A DNA stretch of 32,624 nucleotides, taken from Enterococcus ureilyticus. Its GTDB lineage: Bacteria > Bacillota > Bacilli > Lactobacillales > Enterococcaceae. The notes beneath the pieces were generated by a model. That model saw nothing but the letters and a program-made list of their open reading frames with translations. It did not search any database and was not told where the DNA came from. Below, piece by piece: positions 1 through 7,944 of this stretch. How positions within the stretch are numbered: position 1 is the first letter of the stretch; every line of letters begins with the position of its first letter. A program made the position numbers and the translations under genes. Location of the stretch: assembly GCF_001730315.1 (NCBI RefSeq), contig NZ_MIKC01000016.1:1-32624 (forward strand), read 5' to 3'.

Positions 1-29
1 TGTTTTGGCACTATTCTTTTTCAAGAAAA

Positions 30-60
30 TAGAAAAACCTAGAGGAAATTTCCTCTAGGA
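30..60 (-). terminator. Rho-independent terminator of purA
   Basis: A perfect inverted repeat with arms CCTAGAGGA and TCCTCTAGG around AATT lies at 38-59. Read on the minus strand it is followed by TTTTTC, the classical T tract. It lies about 70 bases past the purA stop codon and would end that transcript. Confidence 0.85.
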
Positions 61-128
61 ATCATATTAATCGATTTAATTCTTTAGATTTTCTTCACCA
101 ACATTAGTTGACAAAGAGCCTTTAAAAT

Positions 129-1421
129 TTAGATTTGTGCCCAAACACTTTCCAAAACATTCGTTTGATTACGATCTGGCCCTACTGAGAATGTTGAAAT
201 ACGCACGCCAACTAATTCAGAGATACGATGCACATAATTTCTTGCATTCGCTGGTAGATCAGCTAATGTTTTGCAACCAGTAATGTCTTCTGACCAACCT
301 GGTAATTCTTCATAGACTGGCTTACAGCGGCTTAACTCTTTCAAGCTTGCTGGATAATGATAAATCAGTTCACCATCTAATTCATACGCTGTACAGATTT
401 TCACTGTGTCTAAACCACTTAATACATCGATTGAGTTCAATGACAGATTTGTGATTCCTGAAACCCGTTTAGAATGACGCATCACAACCGTATCAAACCA
501 ACCCACGCGACGTGGGCGACCAGTAGTTGTACCGTATTCTTTCCCAACTTTACGAATGGTTTCTCCTGTTTCATCAAACAATTCTGTAGGGAATGGACCA
601 TCACCAACACGAGATGTATACGCCTTACAAACACCCACGACTTTATTGATCTTAGAAGGACCAACACCGCTTCCGATCGTAACGCCTCCAGCAACTGGAT
701 TTGATGAGGTTACAAATGGATATGTTCCTTGGTCGATATCTAGCATAACGCCTTGTGCGCCTTCAAATAATACGCGTTTACCTGCATCTAATGCATCATT
801 CAAAATAACAGAAGTGTCCGTTACGTATTGTTTGATTTGTTGACCATATTCATAGTATTCTTCAAAAATATCTTCAAAAGCAATTGGTTCGCTGTCGAAC
901 ATTTTAACGAATTGACGATTTTTTTCTTCTAGATTTATTTTTAAACGTTCTTCAAAAATTTCTTTATCTAATAAATCTGCGACACGGATTCCCACACGAG
1001 CTGCTTTATCCATGTATGCAGGACCGATCCCTTTGATTGTAGTACCAATTTTATTTTCACCTTTGGCATCCTCTTGTAATTGATCCAATTGGATGTGATA
1101 AGGTAAAATCACGTGAGCACGGTCAGAAATACGTAAATTATCTGTCGTGACATTATTATCTTTTAAATAAGCCAGTTCTTTTACAAGAGATTTCGGGTTG
1201 ACTACAACACCATTTCCGATCACACTGATCTTGTCTTTGTAAAAGATACCTGAAGGAATCAAGTGTAGTTTATAAGTAACACCGTCAAACTTAATGGTAT
1301 GACCTGCATTATCTCCGCCTTGATAACGTGCGATGACCTCAGCATTCTCACTTAAAAAATCCGTGATCTTTCCTTTTCCTTCATCGCCCCACTGCGTTCC
1401 GACTACTACAACTGATGACAT
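129..1421 (-). CDS. purA: Adenylosuccinate synthetase
   Basis: PurA joins IMP and aspartate using GTP to make adenylosuccinate, the first committed step of AMP synthesis, in the cytosol. The product is 430 aa, the normal family length. The N-terminal GTP-binding loop [11 protein letters not shown] is intact, as are QGGDNAGHT, the [12 protein letters not shown] segment, the IMP-site [12 protein letters not shown] block and the C-terminal [11 protein letters not shown] motif. The open frame extends 18 codons further upstream, but the start at 1421 is preferred because [12 protein letters not shown] is the canonical N-terminus and an AGGTG ribosome binding site sits just ahead of it. A strong promoter precedes it and a terminator follows, so it is probably monocistronic. 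Identity is essentially certain. Confidence 0.98.
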   Translation of the reverse strand: MSSVVVVGTQWGDEGKGKITDFLSENAEVIARYQGGDNAGHTIKFDGVTYKLHLIPSGIFYKDKISVIGNGVVVNPKSLVKELAYLKDNNVTTDNLRISDRAHVILPYHIQLDQLQEDAKGENKIGTTIKGIGPAYMDKAARVGIRVADLLDKEIFEERLKINLEEKNRQFVKMFDSEPIAFEDIFEEYYEYGQQIKQYVTDTSVILNDALDAGKRVLFEGAQGVMLDIDQGTYPFVTSSNPVAGGVTIGSGVGPSKINKVVGVCKAYTSRVGDGPFPTELFDETGETIRKVGKEYGTTTGRPRRVGWFDTVVMRHSKRVSGITNLSLNSIDVLSGLDTVKICTAYELDGELIYHYPASLKELSRCKPVYEELPGWSEDITGCKTLADLPANARNYVHRISELVGVRISTFSVGPDRNQTNVLESVWAQI

Positions 1422-1457
1422 TCGAACACCTCGTTCTAAATTATTTTGTCCTGATTC

Positions 1458-1486
1458 ATTGTACCAATAAAACACAACGCTTTCAA
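1458..1486 (-). promoter_or_regulatory. Promoter of purA
   Basis: On the minus strand a -35 TTGAAA (1481-1486) and a -10 TACAAT (1458-1463) are separated by exactly 17 bases. Transcription would start about 30 bases upstream of the purA ATG. Confidence 0.75.
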
Positions 1487-1530
1487 GGAAAAATCGAATG
1501 TTATTTTTTTGGAAATAAGAAAATAGAGTA

Positions 1531-1543
1531 AAACACGAACATT
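1531..1543 (+). promoter_or_regulatory. Possible PurR PurBox upstream of purA
   Basis: AAACACGAACATT matches the Gram-positive PurBox consensus AWWWCCGAACWWT at 11 of 13 positions, keeping the CGAAC core. It lies about 85 bases upstream of the predicted purA start site, a distance compatible with PurR action. A weaker CGAA-containing copy is seen at 1491-1503. The match could be chance. Confidence 0.35.
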
Positions 1544-1595
1544 ATTCAGAAAATGATTTTACAGTAGATAAAAAAGCGAAAATTCATTTATTCTC

Positions 1596-1623
1596 TTGTA
1601 AAGAATTTGCATTTTGTTATAAT
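1596..1623 (+). promoter_or_regulatory. Promoter of the GNAT gene
   Basis: TTGTAA (1596-1601) and a perfect TATAAT (1618-1623) are spaced by 16 bases, about 45 bases upstream of the start codon at 1668. Confidence 0.7.
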
Positions 1624-1667
1624 CATACACAATATATTATGAATTCACTAGGAGGTCTATTCGGGAT

Positions 1668-2216
1668 ATGAAACATTATTTTTATTTAGAGATTGACGAA
1701 TCTTTATCTTTAGTTCAGCCAACGTTATCTATGGCACATGAACTTTTCGAAGTGATTGATTCAGATCGGAAACACTTACGAAAATTCCTTGATTTTGTTG
1801 ATACTACAACATCTTTTGAACAACAAGAGCAATATATCAAGATGAAATTAGAAGGCTATATCAATGAAACCGATCGTTTATTTCTAATTGCTTTTGACCA
1901 GAATATAATTGGCTGTATTGATTTACATTTTATTGATACCAATAATAAAAAAGCTGAACTTGGCTACTGGCTTCATTCGTCTCAAACCAATAAGGGGATT
2001 ATGTCAAAAGTAGTGAAAAAAGTTTGTGCGATCGCTTTTGAAGATATGGGATTAAACAAATTAAGTATCCGAGCTGATACTGAAAATAAAGCCAGTAATG
2101 CAGTTGCAGTAAAAAATGGCTTCTCTTTCGTTGGAACAGATAAATCAGATATTATTATGTATGATAAGTTTAGAGATTTAAATAAATATTCTCTTTTAAA
2201 AACAGATTTTAGCTGA
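1668..2216 (+). CDS. GNAT family N-acetyltransferase (RimJ/RimL-like)
   Basis: The 182-aa product looks like a cytosolic GNAT acetyltransferase of the RimJ/RimL type, which moves an acetyl group from acetyl-CoA to an amine. Visible features are an ELGYWL strand near residue 95, a degenerate acetyl-CoA loop (SSQTNKGIMSKVV, where the usual form is Q/RxxGxG/A), and the C-terminal NKASNAVAVKNGFSFVGT block typical of this subgroup. An AGGAGGT ribosome binding site lies at 1650-1656 and a good promoter sits upstream. It is transcribed alone and runs against the replication fork, unlike its neighbours. Substrate (a ribosomal protein, an antibiotic or a small amine) cannot be told from the sequence. 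Confidence 0.88.
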   Translation: MKHYFYLEIDESLSLVQPTLSMAHELFEVIDSDRKHLRKFLDFVDTTTSFEQQEQYIKMKLEGYINETDRLFLIAFDQNIIGCIDLHFIDTNNKKAELGYWLHSSQTNKGIMSKVVKKVCAIAFEDMGLNKLSIRADTENKASNAVAVKNGFSFVGTDKSDIIMYDKFRDLNKYSLLKTDFS

Positions 2217-2268
2217 AATAATAGCCCGAGTAAGTGTCAACCGACGACTTACTCGGGCTATTATTTCA
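2214..2268. terminator. Bidirectional terminator between GNAT gene and dnaB
   Basis: Two perfect 22-base arms (2214-2235 and 2247-2268) flank an 11-base loop. The outer part of the stem is A/T-rich and includes the GNAT stop codon. It ends 3 bases from the dnaB stop, so it can serve both convergent genes. Confidence 0.88.
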
Positions 2269-2271
2269 CAA

Positions 2272-3642
2272 TTAAAACTCTTCTCTAGGCGATAACGAAG
2301 CGAACTTATTGAACTCTTTAATGAATAACAGTTCCACAGTTCCACGGGCGCCACTACGGTTTTTCTCGATGATAACCTCAATCACGTTGTCGATTTCCGG
2401 CTCTTCACGAGCACCATCCTCGCCTTCTTCACCACGATCATAGTAATCATCACGATAAAGAAAAGCTACGATATCCGCATCTTGCTCAATAGATCCAGAC
2501 TCACGAATATCACTCAAAACGGGACGTTTATCCTGACGTTGTTCCACTCCACGAGATAATTGAGACAAGGCAATAACAGGAACTTTTAATTCCTTCGCCA
2601 ATTTCTTTAATTGACGAGAGATTTCAGATACTTCTTGTTGACGACTTTCACGACCGGTTCCCTCAATCAATTGTAGGTAATCGATCAAAATCAAGCCTAA
2701 ATTACCGCGTTCTTGCGCTAATTTACGACATTTTGCTCGAATTTCTGTAATTTTAATACCAGGCGTATCATCAATATAGATTTGCGCTCTAGATAAACTA
2801 CCCATTGCAATAATTAGGTTTTGCCATTCTTCTTCTGATAACTGACCCGTACGTAAATGGCCGGCTTCAATCGAACCTTCTGCACAAAGCATCCGATTCA
2901 CTAATGATTCGGCCCCCATTTCCAAACTAAAAATAGCAACCGATCGATCCGTTTTAGTTCCGATATTTTGCGCTATATTTAAAGCGAAGGCTGTTTTCCC
3001 TACTGCTGGCCGGGCAGCTAAAATAATCAATTCTTCTGCTTGTAATCCAGCAGTCATTTTATCTAAAGCAGGATATCCTGTAGGTAATCCCGTGATTTCT
3101 TCATCATTTTGATACAGTTGATCAATGTTGGCAATCGATGTATTCAAGACATCTGCGATCGACAAAAAGCCGCTGCGATTTCTTTTTTCTGAAACTTCTA
3201 AAATGCTACGCTCTGCATCATCTAGTATTGTTTCAACATCTTCACCTTGTTCAAAACCTTTGGTAACAATCTCTGTAGCGGTTTGGATCAAATTGCGAAG
3301 CAATGATTTTTGTTCAACAATTTTCGCATAGTAAACGATGTTCGCAGCTGTCGGTACAGCCAACGCCAAATCTGATAGATAACTCAGGCCACCGACATCT
3401 TCTAATAAATTTTCTTGCTCCAAGCGATCTTTGATCGTGATCACATCAATTGCTTCATTTCGATCATTCAAGGTAAGCATAGTCTGAAAAATCAATTGAT
3501 GATTACGGCGATAAAAGTCTTTGGGTTCTATGTATTCTAAAGCATCGATAATGACCTCGGCATCTAAAAAAACCGACCCTAAAACGGCCTGCTCTGCCTC
3601 CATACTTTGCGGCGGTACTCGATCTTGCCATACTTCATTCAT
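2272..3642 (-). CDS. dnaB: Replicative DNA helicase DnaB (called DnaC in Bacillus)
   Basis: Hexameric 5'-3' helicase that unwinds DNA at the fork and binds primase. The product is 456 aa, a normal length. The N-terminal domain begins PPQSMEAEQAVLGS. The RecA-like domain carries Walker A AARPAVGKTAFA (about residue 205), Walker B LILIDYLQLI, and the DIRESGSIEQDADI motif followed by an arginine-rich C-terminus. The open frame continues 30 codons upstream of 3642, but that stretch is not DnaB-like and holds a putative promoter. The ATG at 3642 has AGGAG just ahead. A terminator separates it from rplI, so it probably has its own promoter. Confidence 0.97.
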   Translation of the reverse strand: MNEVWQDRVPPQSMEAEQAVLGSVFLDAEVIIDALEYIEPKDFYRRNHQLIFQTMLTLNDRNEAIDVITIKDRLEQENLLEDVGGLSYLSDLALAVPTAANIVYYAKIVEQKSLLRNLIQTATEIVTKGFEQGEDVETILDDAERSILEVSEKRNRSGFLSIADVLNTSIANIDQLYQNDEEITGLPTGYPALDKMTAGLQAEELIILAARPAVGKTAFALNIAQNIGTKTDRSVAIFSLEMGAESLVNRMLCAEGSIEAGHLRTGQLSEEEWQNLIIAMGSLSRAQIYIDDTPGIKITEIRAKCRKLAQERGNLGLILIDYLQLIEGTGRESRQQEVSEISRQLKKLAKELKVPVIALSQLSRGVEQRQDKRPVLSDIRESGSIEQDADIVAFLYRDDYYDRGEEGEDGAREEPEIDNVIEVIIEKNRSGARGTVELLFIKEFNKFASLSPREEF

Positions 3643-3685
3643 TTTTTTCTCTCCTATAGCTAAAATTACGCTTTTCAGTCTTTCT

Positions 3686-3715
3686 ATTTTAACAAGAAAC
3701 AGCCAAAAAGTACAA
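3686..3715 (-). promoter_or_regulatory. Putative promoter of dnaB
   Basis: Minus-strand TTGTAC (3710-3715) and TAAAAT (3686-3691) are 18 bases apart, between the rplI terminator and the dnaB start. The -35 is only a fair match. Confidence 0.4.
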
Positions 3716-3752
3716 TGACAATCTGGCGTCATTTCTTATTATTATGATAAAC

Positions 3753-3780
3753 AAAAAACAGAGGAAAACCCCTGTTTTTT
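3753..3780 (-). terminator. Terminator after rplI
   Basis: On the minus strand AAAAAACAGGGG and CCTCTGTTTTTT pair around TTTT, with one G-T pair. The hairpin ends in a T run and lies 6 bases past the rplI stop. Confidence 0.8.
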
Positions 3781-3785
3781 AATCT

Positions 3786-4238
3786 TTATTCTTCAACAAC
3801 GTGAACTTTGATCGTCGCAGTCACTTCGTGATGTAATTTCACTGGAACTTTTGTAAAACCTAAGGCACGAATTGGTTGTGACAGCTCGATCTTGCGTTTA
3901 TCTAATTTAACGCTATATTGCTTGTTTAAGGCCTCGGCAATTTGTTTTGAAGGAATAGACCCAAAGAGACGTCCATCTTCCCCAGCCTTCGCTTTAAGCT
4001 CTACAACAGTCTCTTCTTTTTCTAAAAACTCTTGCATTTTTTTAGCTTCTGCCAATACTTCTGCATCATGCTTGTCTTGTGCTTTTTTTTGACCAGCAAG
4101 AGCACTGATGTTGCCTTTATTTGCCTCTTTAGCAAATCCATTTTTAATTAGGAAGTTTTGGGCATACCCAGCAGGTACTTCTTTCACTTCACCTTTTTTT
4201 CCTTTGCCTTTGACATCTTGTAAAAAAATAACTTTCAT
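3786..4238 (-). CDS. rplI: 50S ribosomal protein L9
   Basis: L9 binds domain V of 23S rRNA at the base of the L1 stalk. The 150-aa product has the family's typical layout: an N-terminal domain beginning [21 protein letters not shown] with the L9 signature through GYAQNFLI, a long charged connecting helix (about residues 45-80), and a C-terminal domain beginning near [14 protein letters not shown]. An AGGAGG ribosome binding site precedes the ATG. Only 75 bases separate it from the gdpP stop and no terminator is seen there, so it is likely co-transcribed behind gdpP. Confidence 0.98.
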   Translation of the reverse strand: MKVIFLQDVKGKGKKGEVKEVPAGYAQNFLIKNGFAKEANKGNISALAGQKKAQDKHDAEVLAEAKKMQEFLEKEETVVELKAKAGEDGRLFGSIPSKQIAEALNKQYSVKLDKRKIELSQPIRALGFTKVPVKLHHEVTATIKVHVVEE

Positions 4239-4313
4239 ACTATTATTCCTCCTTATTTAAAAACTGAGAGAGCTTTTTCTGTGAAGCTAGATACCATTAA
4301 AAACATGACTAGC

Positions 4314-6290
4314 TTATGGAGCTGGATCATACATTATATCTATATTTTGATGAATCACTTTCAGCAGTTGCTCTTTTACCTCAGCTACTGTTTCATTAGA
4401 TAATTGTACCGCAGCATTAGTAAAATGACCACCTCCACCAAGATTTTCCATAATTAGTTGGACGTTTATTGACCCATTACTTCGTGCACTGATCCCAATT
4501 TGTTTATCTGTTCGTTTAGTTATGACAAATGCTGCGTTGATTCCGACCATTGATAACAATGTATCTGCAGTTTTAGCTGCCGTGACACTATCGTATTCTT
4601 TGTCTTCACTACCTGTAACGATAACTGTATCTGGAGTAACATATTCACTTTTAGCAATCAAGCTATTCATTTCCAAGTAACTTGTTAAATCTGAACTCAG
4701 TAGATATTGTACTAAAGATGAATCGGCACCACAAGTTCTCAAATAGCTAGCCACGTCAAATGTACGTGCTGTAGTCCGAACACTGAAACTCTTGGTATCG
4801 ACAACGATACCAGCTAGTAGCAACGTAGCTTCGAGTTTGTCTAAACGTTTTTGTGCGTTACTTTGATACTCGATCAATTCCGTCACTAGCTCTGATGCAG
4901 ATGATGCAGATGATTCGATATACGTAAGCAATGGTTTCACTGGGAATTCATCGCCACGCCGATGATGATCAATGATCACAACTTTATCAAATTGTTCGTA
5001 TAACTCTTGTGAGATCGAAAGCGAGGGCTTGTGGTAATCAACCATGATCAACAAACTACTGTCTGTTTTTCTTTTCATTGCTTCTTTTGGTGTAATGATT
5101 TGCTTAGCCTGTTCGGGATACTTCTCCAACTCGGTCATCACTCGTTCAACATCGGGAATACTTTCCCTTTTATCTAAGACAACCCATGCTTCTTTATTGT
5201 GAAATCTAGCTAATCGAGCCATTCCAAAGGCCGAACCAATCGCATCCATATCTGGAAAACGATGCCCCATGATATAAACATCTGATGATTCAGATAAAAT
5301 CCCACGAATCGCGGTGCTCATTGCACGAGAACGAACACGCGTTCTCTTTGCTACAGATGCTGATCGTCCACCATAAAAGAGTGGTTTAGCATTATCTTTC
5401 GCCTCTTTCACAACAACTTGATCTCCACCTCTGACTAAAGCTGTATCTAAATTCGTTTGAGCTGTATTTCCTGTTTGACTTAGCGTTTCGCCACCATAGG
5501 AGATTCCCATACTTAGTGTGATCGCTATTTCTCTTGTGCTAGATTCTTTTCTGATATTATCTAAAATTTGAAACTTTGATTCCATCATCTTTTTTACATC
5601 TTCTAACTGTGCAATAAAAAAATACCGTTCAGCATTTAGTCGTTTATAAAAAACATGATATTCATCCATCCAATCAGAAACCATTGTAGTAATAAAACTA
5701 TTTAAGTACGATATCTCTTTTTCGTCCATATTATCGGTAATATCATCATAATTATCAACTGAAACAATCCCAATAGCTGTCTGCATTTCTATTTTCTCAT
5801 GGTACAAGTTACTCTCTTCTGTAATATCTTTAAAAGTAATTGTATTTTGACTTGTGTCAATATTAAAGCGATAAACATGGTCACCAACTTTAAATATGTC
5901 CTTGCCTTTTTCAGCTAGTGATACATATGTCTGGATTAATTCTGGACTAATAAGTGTTTGTCCATCTTTCCGAAAAATAGCTTCTGCAAAAGGATTTAAC
6001 CACTTAGCTTCTTTGGTAGTAGAATCATAATTTATGATCCCTACAGATACTTCGTTGAAAGCATAATCCAACGACTTTTCTGCAATCGAACTGGCTTCTC
6101 TAATTTTTTCTGTATTCGATATTTCAATTTTTTTGACCAAATAGAAAATTCGATTGATCAGTATAAAGTTGAGTATCAATAATCCAGCTAAAATTAAATA
6201 TTTATTAGATATGAAGAACAATAGCATTACTTCTAATAAAAAGAGAACGAATACAACCCCTAAAATCCGCTTCACTCTATTTTCTTTCAT
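4314..6290 (-). CDS. gdpP: Cyclic-di-AMP phosphodiesterase GdpP
   Basis: Membrane-bound enzyme that hydrolyses c-di-AMP to pApA and so affects osmotic balance, cell-wall stress and beta-lactam tolerance. The 658-aa product has two N-terminal membrane segments (about residues 8-27 and 30-50), a PAS-like domain (about 65-150), a degenerate GGDEF domain (about 170-300) and a C-terminal DHH/DHHA1 phosphodiesterase. Metal-binding residues are present: GHRFPDMDA (343-350), MVDYH (about 416-420), VVIIDHHRR (about 437-445) and the DHHA1 GGGGHFTNAA near the end. All parts look intact. A GGGGGAG ribosome binding site precedes the ATG. A parS site lies about 75 bases upstream. It is followed by rplI, the usual Firmicute order. 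Confidence 0.97.
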   Translation of the reverse strand: MKENRVKRILGVVFVLFLLEVMLLFFISNKYLILAGLLILNFILINRIFYLVKKIEISNTEKIREASSIAEKSLDYAFNEVSVGIINYDSTTKEAKWLNPFAEAIFRKDGQTLISPELIQTYVSLAEKGKDIFKVGDHVYRFNIDTSQNTITFKDITEESNLYHEKIEMQTAIGIVSVDNYDDITDNMDEKEISYLNSFITTMVSDWMDEYHVFYKRLNAERYFFIAQLEDVKKMMESKFQILDNIRKESSTREIAITLSMGISYGGETLSQTGNTAQTNLDTALVRGGDQVVVKEAKDNAKPLFYGGRSASVAKRTRVRSRAMSTAIRGILSESSDVYIMGHRFPDMDAIGSAFGMARLARFHNKEAWVVLDKRESIPDVERVMTELEKYPEQAKQIITPKEAMKRKTDSSLLIMVDYHKPSLSISQELYEQFDKVVIIDHHRRGDEFPVKPLLTYIESSASSASELVTELIEYQSNAQKRLDKLEATLLLAGIVVDTKSFSVRTTARTFDVASYLRTCGADSSLVQYLLSSDLTSYLEMNSLIAKSEYVTPDTVIVTGSEDKEYDSVTAAKTADTLLSMVGINAAFVITKRTDKQIGISARSNGSINVQLIMENLGGGGHFTNAAVQLSNETVAEVKEQLLKVIHQNIDIMYDPAP

Positions 6291-6325
6291 TATAATGACT
6301 CCCCCATTATTCTGCAGATAAGGTT

Positions 6326-6355
6326 ATTTTAGCATAAAAAAGGAATTTCTGCGAA
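6326..6355 (-). promoter_or_regulatory. Putative promoter of gdpP
   Basis: On the minus strand TTCGCA (6350-6355) and TAAAAT (6326-6331) are 18 bases apart. The -10 is of the extended type, with TGC directly ahead. It lies between the parS site and the gdpP start. Confidence 0.45.
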
Positions 6356-6363
6356 CCTCAAAA

Positions 6364-6379
6364 TGTTCCACGTGAAACA
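6364..6379. promoter_or_regulatory. parS: parS site (ParB/Spo0J binding)
   Basis: TGTTCCACGTGAAACA fits the Firmicute parS consensus TGTTNCACGTGAAACA exactly. It lies in the gap between the rpsR terminator and the gdpP promoter. ParB loads here as a CTP-dependent clamp to organise and segregate the origin region. Confidence 0.92.
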
Positions 6380-6426
6380 TTTCGAGGTAAATTATGTACG
6401 ACTCTAATAAAGAATAATAAAAAAAA

Positions 6427-6456
6427 AAGGATCAAAGAACTAGTTCTTTGATCCTT
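6427..6456 (-). terminator. Terminator of the rpsF-ssb-rpsR operon
   Basis: A perfect 30-base palindrome with arms AAGGATCAAAGAACT and its complement is followed on the minus strand by a run of T (6421-6426 and beyond). It lies just past the rpsR stop. Confidence 0.9.
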
Positions 6457-6468
6457 CATAATTCTATA

Positions 6469-6708
6469 TTATTGCTCTTCACCAACAAATGGTAATAAGC
6501 CCATGATACGTGCGCGTTTGATTGCAATTGTTAATTTGCGTTGGTTCTTAGCACCTGTACCTGTTACACGACGTGGCAAAATTTTTCCACGTTCAGAAAT
6601 GAATTTTTTTAGTAACTCAATATCTTTATAGTCAATATACTCAATATGGTTTGCTGCAATATAATCAACTTTACGGCGTTTACGTCCGCCTCTTCTTTGT
6701 TGTGCCAT
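6469..6708 (-). CDS. rpsR: 30S ribosomal protein S18
   Basis: S18 pairs with S6 on the platform of the small subunit. The product is 79 aa, the expected length, with the basic N-terminus [11 protein letters not shown], the block [20 protein letters not shown], and the signature [24 protein letters not shown]. An AGGAGGG ribosome binding site precedes it. It is the last gene of the rpsF-ssb-rpsR operon, 25 bases after ssb. Confidence 0.98.
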   Translation of the reverse strand: MAQQRRGGRKRRKVDYIAANHIEYIDYKDIELLKKFISERGKILPRRVTGTGAKNQRKLTIAIKRARIMGLLPFVGEEQ

Positions 6709-6733
6709 TCTTATTCCCTCCTATCAAATTCGT

Positions 6734-7285
6734 TTAGAATGGTAAATCATCATCTGAAATGTCAATAGTCGACCCTGAACCACTGAATGGGTCAGAATCT
6801 CTATCAAAATCAGGCATACCGTTATTACTAGACTGAGAGGATGATTGATTAAAATTGTTTTGTCCTGAAAAATTATTATTCTGTGGTTGTTGGAAACTTC
6901 CGCCACCAGCATTGTAACTTGGTGTCGAATCTGATCCTTCTGTTGTTTGTCTTTGTTCTGATGCAGAACGAGACTCTAACAACTGGAAATTCTCACATAC
7001 AACTTCAGTCACGTAAACACGTTGACCTTGTTGATTCTCGTAATTTCTAGTTTGAATGCGACCAGTTACGCCTAATAATGTACCTTTACGCGCATAGTTT
7101 GCCATTGTTTCAGCAGGTTTACGCCAAATCACACAGTTAATAAAATCTGCTTCACGATTTCCATTTGCATTCGTAAAGTTCCGGTTTACCGCTAGAGTAA
7201 ATGTCGCAACTGCCGAACCACTAGATGTATATCGTAAATCGGGATCTTTTGTTAGTCTTCCAACTAATACAACGTTGTTAATCAT
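6734..7285 (-). CDS. ssb: Single-stranded DNA-binding protein
   Basis: SSB coats single-stranded DNA during replication and recruits partner proteins through its C-terminal tip. The 183-aa product has the OB-fold at about residues 1-108 ([37 protein letters not shown]), a low-complexity linker rich in N, Q, G and S (about 110-170), and the acidic tip DISDDDLPF needed for partner binding. It sits between rpsF and rpsR as in most Firmicutes. The 48-base gap to rpsF holds a perfect parS site. Being the essential SSB beside dnaB and oriC, it is most likely the main replicative copy. Confidence 0.97.
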   Translation of the reverse strand: MINNVVLVGRLTKDPDLRYTSSGSAVATFTLAVNRNFTNANGNREADFINCVIWRKPAETMANYARKGTLLGVTGRIQTRNYENQQGQRVYVTEVVCENFQLLESRSASEQRQTTEGSDSTPSYNAGGGSFQQPQNNNFSGQNNFNQSSSQSSNNGMPDFDRDSDPFSGSGSTIDISDDDLPF

Positions 7286-7312
7286 TTAAACATCTCCTTT
7301 CGTCAATCCAAA

Positions 7313-7328
7313 TGTTTCACGTGAAACA
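7313..7328. promoter_or_regulatory. parS: parS site (perfect palindrome)
   Basis: TGTTTCACGTGAAACA is the perfect 16-base parS palindrome. It sits in the short rpsF-ssb gap, 5 bases past the rpsF stop, within a transcribed operon. Confidence 0.96.
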
Positions 7329-7333
7329 ATTGG

Positions 7334-7636
7334 TTATGCTTCTTCCTTGATAATCATGTGACGGATAATATCGTCATTGATTTTAGCAAGACGATCAAAT
7401 TCATTGATTGCTCCTGCAGTTGATGGAGAAGATACTTTAACGATATGATAGATGCCTTCACGGAATCCGTTCATTTCATATGCTAAGCGGCGTTTTTCCC
7501 AATCTTTTGATTCGATAACTTCTGCTCCGTTATCTTTCAAGATTGTATCGAAACGTTCTACTAAAGCAGTTTTTGCTTCTTCATCAATGTTCGGACGAAT
7601 GATGTACATAACTTCATAATTCGTAACTTGACTCAT
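7334..7636 (-). CDS. rpsF: 30S ribosomal protein S6
   Basis: S6 binds S18 and 16S rRNA on the platform of the small subunit. The 100-aa product shows the family's [16 protein letters not shown] start, the [23 protein letters not shown] core and the [10 protein letters not shown] end. A strong GGGAGGTG ribosome binding site precedes the ATG. It is the first gene of rpsF-ssb-rpsR and has a near-consensus promoter about 90 bases upstream. A leader hairpin at 7664-7683 could be a site for feedback control, but the CCG bulge known from S6:S18 leaders was not seen. Confidence 0.98.
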   Translation of the reverse strand: MSQVTNYEVMYIIRPNIDEEAKTALVERFDTILKDNGAEVIESKDWEKRRLAYEMNGFREGIYHIVKVSSPSTAGAINEFDRLAKINDDIIRHMIIKEEA

Positions 7637-7663
7637 TGATTTTCACCTCCCTATGGACTTTAG

Positions 7664-7683
7664 GCTCTTAGTTTGCTAAGAGC
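7664..7683 (-). promoter_or_regulatory. Hairpin in the rpsF leader
   Basis: Arms GCTCTTAG and CTAAGAGC (8 base pairs) close a 4-base loop about 30 bases ahead of the rpsF start codon, inside the predicted mRNA leader. There is no T tract, so it is not a simple terminator. Confidence 0.45.
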
Positions 7684-7725
7684 AAGGAGAGTTATCTAAA
7701 ATATATAGACTACTCACAAGGCTTC

Positions 7726-7754
7726 ATTATACAGCTAAAAGCTGATAAAATCAA
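7726..7754 (-). promoter_or_regulatory. Promoter of rpsF-ssb-rpsR
   Basis: On the minus strand TTGATT (7749-7754) and a perfect TATAAT (7726-7731) are 17 bases apart. Confidence 0.8.
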
Positions 7755-7859
7755 GTGTTCTTAGCAATTTTTGATCTTTTTTTTAGCAATCTTTTTTTCT
7801 CTCAGGTCTTACTTTAAATATACGTACAAATTCGCTTTTTTCATTTTTTTTGCTATTGA

Positions 7860-7888
7860 TTTAGGTTATTTATTTTTCATGATATACT
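7860..7888 (+). promoter_or_regulatory. Putative promoter of the AMP-forming ligase gene
   Basis: TATACT (7883-7888) is preceded by TGA, an extended -10. The -35 (TTTAGG, 7860-7865, 17 bases away) is weak. Confidence 0.5.
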
Positions 7889-7944
7889 ATCCTTGTTTGA
7901 AATTACACAAATACTTTAATGTAGTTTGAAAGGATGCTGTTACC

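Noticed and set aside
1116-1131. A CACGTG-centred sequence in purA considered as a parS site
   Set aside because: Only the central TCACGTGA fits; the flanks miss the consensus at several positions.
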